Assembly: GCA_947445035.1 (NCBI GenBank)
Contig: CANFCK010000021.1
Span: forward strand, 1-64,000
DNA length: 64,000 nt
Direction: 5' to 3'
From: Deltaproteobacteria bacterium
Lineage (GTDB): Bacteria > Myxococcota_A > UBA796 > SXON01
This document shows positions 61,738-64,000 of this stretch, in pieces. Every line of letters begins with the position of its first letter. Position 1 is the first letter of the stretch. The notes beneath the pieces were generated by a model. It did no database searches. It was given only the letters and a program-made list of their open reading frames with translations, and had not been told where the DNA came from. The translations under genes were made by a program, and so were the position numbers.

Positions 61738-62319
61738 CTACAAAAGCGCGACGATCTCTTCCTTGCTGATGGACCCGTCCCCGTCGGCGAGCGTCTCGAT
61801 GACCATGCCCCGATCGAGGAGCATGAAGAACGGGTAGCCGTACCCGCCTTCCATCACGTTCCAGGACAAGCCCACGTCGTCCGCGACGATGGGGTGTGTG
61901 GACCCATAGGCCTCGGCCCAGTCGTTGCAGTCGGCGTCGTCGGCGACGTTGTTCTCGGCATCAGAGGTCAAGAGCGTGATCACCATCAGCCCGTCGTCAG
62001 CGTGTTCCATCCACAGTTCCTGGAGGCCGCCGGCCCCCGACTGACAGCTGCTTCACGTGAAGAAGCCGAACTCGATGTAGACCACCTGATTGCAGAAGTC
62101 GTGGAAGTTCACCCGCTCCCCGGTCTGCGCCAAGAGCGAGTACTGGGGGAGCACGTCGCCCTCGGCGTGGCCAGTGCCTTCGTCGGGAAAGTCGGTGCTG
62201 CATGCGTCGATCGGCCAACCCATCTCGTAGGTGCCGATGGGGGCGTCTGCCACTGGGGCGTCATCGTCAGCGCCACCGCCGAGCGAAATGGGTCCACAAG
62301 CGAGGGCAAAGGAAAGCAC
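61738..62319 (-). CDS. Redoxin-family lipoprotein, predicted selenoprotein (UxxC)
   Basis: 193 codons from GTG 62319 (AGAGG 8 bases upstream) to TAG 61738, with one in-frame TGA at codon 89 (62053-62055). The signal peptide is short (MLSFALAC). The TlpA/redoxin-like thioredoxin fold is continuous through the TGA. Before it: PQYSLLAQTGERVNFHDFC and VVYIEFGFFT. After it: SSCQSGAGGLQELW, LMVITLLTSD and the cis-Pro loop YGYPFFMLLDRG. The TGA sits where WCxxC has its first Cys, giving U-S-S-C. A SECIS-like hairpin follows (62014-62043). Selenoproteins with such motifs are known in Deltaproteobacteria. Alternative: a pseudogene with a single stop, less likely given its place. An exported thiol-disulfide oxidoreductase is inferred. 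Confidence 0.75.
62014..62055 (-). promoter_or_regulatory. SECIS-like hairpin after in-frame UGA
   Basis: On the minus strand the UGA (62053-62055) is followed after 14 bases by stem GGGGGCC (62032-62038), loop GGC (62029-62031) and GGCCUCC (62022-62028): seven pairs including one G-U. A lower stem CAGU/ACUG (62040-62043 with 62014-62017) is separated by an internal loop. The apical loop starts with G, 22 bases after UGA, within the range of bacterial SECIS elements. Confidence 0.6.
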
Positions 62320-62391
62320 CGTGGCGACCTCTGGGGTGGAGGATACCGCAGTTGTTGCGCCGCCGCCATCTACCCTCGATAGACTGGCCGA

Positions 62392-63285
62392 ATGCTCGCA
62401 CTGCTCACCGCCGTCGCCCTCGCTGGTCCCCGCATCATCCTCGTGGGCGACACGGGCGAGGACACCGCGATCGGTAAGGTCGTGAGCGCGCAGCTCGTGA
62501 AGGAGATGGCAACGGCGGACTGGCTGCTGGCGTTGGGCGATCTCTTCTACGACGCCCCGCCCATCGACGACAACGCTTGCGCCACCCTGTTGGCCGCGCG
62601 CTATCGTTCTTTCTACGAGGGGATCCCGCCCCAGAAGGTGATCCCAGTGCTGGGCAATCACGACGTCACCACCGTCGCGCAGGACGCCTTCTCCCCGGCG
62701 GCCCGGGCCTGCTCCGTCGCCGCGTTCGAGCTTTTGGGCTGGAGCAAGGGGGATTACCCCAGCGCGGTACGGAAGCTCGACAAGGCGGGGGTGGCGATAG
62801 ACCTCGCGGTGATCGACGCCGGCTTCTACGGAGCTGGCGCACCCAAGCCGTCGCTCAAGTTTCGCAAGGAATCCTGGCGTTTCTACGCCGCACACTACAC
62901 CTGGCGCACCACCGCCGGCAAGTGTGACGAGCAAGACAAGATTCCGGTCGCGTGGCTGGGAAAGCCCCCGATGGACCTGTGGCTCAACGGTCACGCGCAC
63001 CACCTGGACGCGGTGATGGTGGAGTCGGTGCTGGCCTTGACCTCGGGCGGGGGGATGGAGCTGCGGAAACCAAAGATCTGTCCCGACGTCACCAGCCATT
63101 TCACCTATACGCGTGACGCAGACGGCCCCCCACTCGGCGGGTACCTGGCGCTCGATGTCGTGTCGAAGTCCTCGCTGGTGGTCACTCCCACCGTGTGCAC
63201 CGAGACCGGGTGCGCCGCAAAGCCGGCGATCGCCTGCGTGCGCGTTGAAAAGGGTCTGGGCGTCAGCTGCAAGCCGGTGCTTTGA
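62392..63285 (+). CDS. Calcineurin-like metallophosphatase, secreted
   Basis: 297 aa. A short N-terminal signal (LALLTAVALAG) precedes the domain. All metallophosphatase blocks are visible: RIILVGDTGED (GDx), LALGDLFYDAPP (GDxxY-like), PVLGNHDVTTV (GNHD), AAHYTWRT and LNGHAHHLDAV (GHxH). It resembles the purple-acid-phosphatase-like or ACP5-type exported enzymes. Cys near the end (PTVCTETGCAAKPAIACV) suggest disulfides. It is divergent from the redoxin gene over 72 bases; both gene products are exported. Confidence 0.85.
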   Translation: MLALLTAVALAGPRIILVGDTGEDTAIGKVVSAQLVKEMATADWLLALGDLFYDAPPIDDNACATLLAARYRSFYEGIPPQKVIPVLGNHDVTTVAQDAFSPAARACSVAAFELLGWSKGDYPSAVRKLDKAGVAIDLAVIDAGFYGAGAPKPSLKFRKESWRFYAAHYTWRTTAGKCDEQDKIPVAWLGKPPMDLWLNGHAHHLDAVMVESVLALTSGGGMELRKPKICPDVTSHFTYTRDADGPPLGGYLALDVVSKSSLVVTPTVCTETGCAAKPAIACVRVEKGLGVSCKPVL

Positions 63286-63306
63286 TCAGCGGGCGGCGCC
63301 GGGGTC

Positions 63307-63595
63307 TCACGACTTGGAGTTGAAGTCCGACGCAGGGCGAGTTGCCGAGTCCACCGCCTCGGCCACAGGCGCGTAGCCCAGCCCCTCCACCTTGCTGGCC
63401 ACGCGGCTGCAGACGTCGGCGAAAAGCACGTCCTGCGTTTCCATCGACGACCTCTTCGCCCGGAACCTCGACCACCTTCAGCGCATGCACGCTGCCCAGG
63501 TTGACGTGGCGCACGCGGTATACCTTTGCCATACCGCCGCGGCCGATCAGCGCGTCCACCACGTAGCGGTCGACGATGGTGCCGGGCGCGAACAT
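63307..63595 (-). pseudogene. Serine/threonine kinase gene remnant
   Basis: From ATG 63595 the frame reads like the start of a bacterial Ser/Thr kinase: PGTIVDRYVVDALIGRGGMA with the Gly loop, then KVYRVRHVNLGSVHALKVVE with the subdomain II Lys. After about 47 residues the kinase ends and the frame turns to Arg/Gly-rich sequence. In another frame from 63444 a natural-looking C-terminus appears (QDVLFADVCSRVASKVEGLG, ending DFNSKS at 63307). This fits a kinase gene that lost nearly all its middle by deletion. Catalytic loop and DFG are absent. Confidence 0.6.
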
Positions 63596-63616
63596 GCCCG
63601 CTGGTAATCCGTTTTC

Positions 63617-64000
63617 TCAGACGGACATCATATACCAGAACGTGCTTTCCAGTCCTTTGAGCAGCGCGACCGCCAAGAGCGCGGCAGCAGCGAAGCCGAA
63701 GACGCGAAGCGGCAACGAGACCCGATCCGGCGTGGGCGATCCCCCCTCCGGCCACGCCGGCAGCGTGCCAGTGAGCACCCACGCCCACACTCCGCCCACC
63801 AGCGCACCGCCAAGGTGGGCGCCCCAGTCGATGCCGGGCGCGAACGAGATCAGGAGGTTCAGGATCAGGTTCTGCCCCGCCGCCGAACGCATCCGCTGGC
63901 GAAGGTCCCCCGGAAGTTTGCCCGCCGCCGCAACGCCGAGCACCAGCTGCGCCGCCATCAGCCCCCAGATCGCCCCGGAAGCGCCGACGGAGGCATGGTC
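63617..64000 (-). CDS. Rhomboid-family intramembrane protease (5' partial)
   Basis: C-terminal 127 residues; the start lies beyond base 64000. The catalytic Ser is in VGASGAIWGLMAAQL at the window edge and the His is in IDWGAHLGGALVGGVWAW, each in a membrane helix. A final helix (VFGFAAAALLAVALLKGLES) closes the fold. Rhomboids cut membrane proteins within the bilayer. Rhomboid relatives process some C-terminal sorting tails, and three proteins here carry such tails, but a link is only a thought. Confidence 0.8.
   Translation of the reverse strand, partial: DHASVGASGAIWGLMAAQLVLGVAAAGKLPGDLRQRMRSAAGQNLILNLLISFAPGIDWGAHLGGALVGGVWAWVLTGTLPAWPEGGSPTPDRVSLPLRVFGFAAAALLAVALLKGLESTFWYMMSV

Noticed and set aside
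61738..62055. Redoxin read as two genes or as a simple pseudogene
   Set aside because: Both parts share one frame, the fold is complete across the TGA, and the TGA replaces a catalytic Cys. A selenocysteine codon explains all three.

Overview
The window is high-GC DNA from a bacterium that looks like an uncultured member of the Myxococcota (former Deltaproteobacteria). Three signs point there: many very short lipoprotein signal peptides followed by Asp/Thr/Gly/Ala-rich linkers, three C-terminal anchors of MYXO-CTERM type (small Cys/Gly motif, hydrophobic helix, Arg cluster), and thrombospondin type 3, FG-GAP, VWA and lamin-tail domains on secreted proteins. No rRNA, tRNA, CRISPR array or intact insertion sequence was seen.

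Layout. 1-4834 (minus) is a tight run reading leftward: three lipoproteins (one with a copper type II monooxygenase-like domain, one with a cytochrome c-like heme motif), then a PAAR spike tip, a Trm112-type methyltransferase and two phage gpV/VgrG-like spike proteins, the last with a long Gly-Ser tail running off the window. rnhB (4850-5461) heads this strand. 5508-19309 (plus) is a complete 14-gene nuoA-N operon for respiratory complex I, most genes overlapping by 1-22 bases. 19463-26900 (plus) is a five-gene operon of secreted lipoproteins behind a perfect TATAAT box. 26949-32991 holds a GYF/SH3 membrane protein, a flavodoxin-like protein, a large TSP3-repeat surface protein and an OmpA-family outer-membrane protein. 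33010-38034 (minus) is a double-length UvrA with four ATPase modules. 38053-44763 carries a (TD)n lipoprotein, a nitrilase-family amidohydrolase, a CAP-domain protein, a DUF2505 protein and a subtilase/FG-GAP protein whose nucleophile is unclear. 44803-52725 is a cell-envelope glycan/lipid cassette: sugar epimerase, SGNH and MBOAT O-acyltransferase pair, methyltransferase, polyprenol-phosphate GT2, AglD-like membrane protein and GT39-type transferase. 52804-56611 has a lipase-like lipoprotein, a decayed CHASE2 gene and RNase HI. 57116-62319 (minus) reads redoxin, CapA-like lipoprotein, MFS transporter, GT4-radical SAM fusion. The right end has a metallophosphatase, a kinase remnant and a partial rhomboid protease.

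The most striking item is the redoxin at 61738-62319. Its frame is interrupted once, by a TGA exactly where the first cysteine of the thioredoxin CxxC motif belongs. Both halves of the fold continue in the same frame, and a SECIS-like hairpin starts just downstream. It is best read as a selenoprotein with a UxxC active site. Next in interest are the GT4-radical SAM fusion, the injection-system spike genes packed with redox lipoproteins, and a VWA protein with a lamin-tail domain inserted in it.
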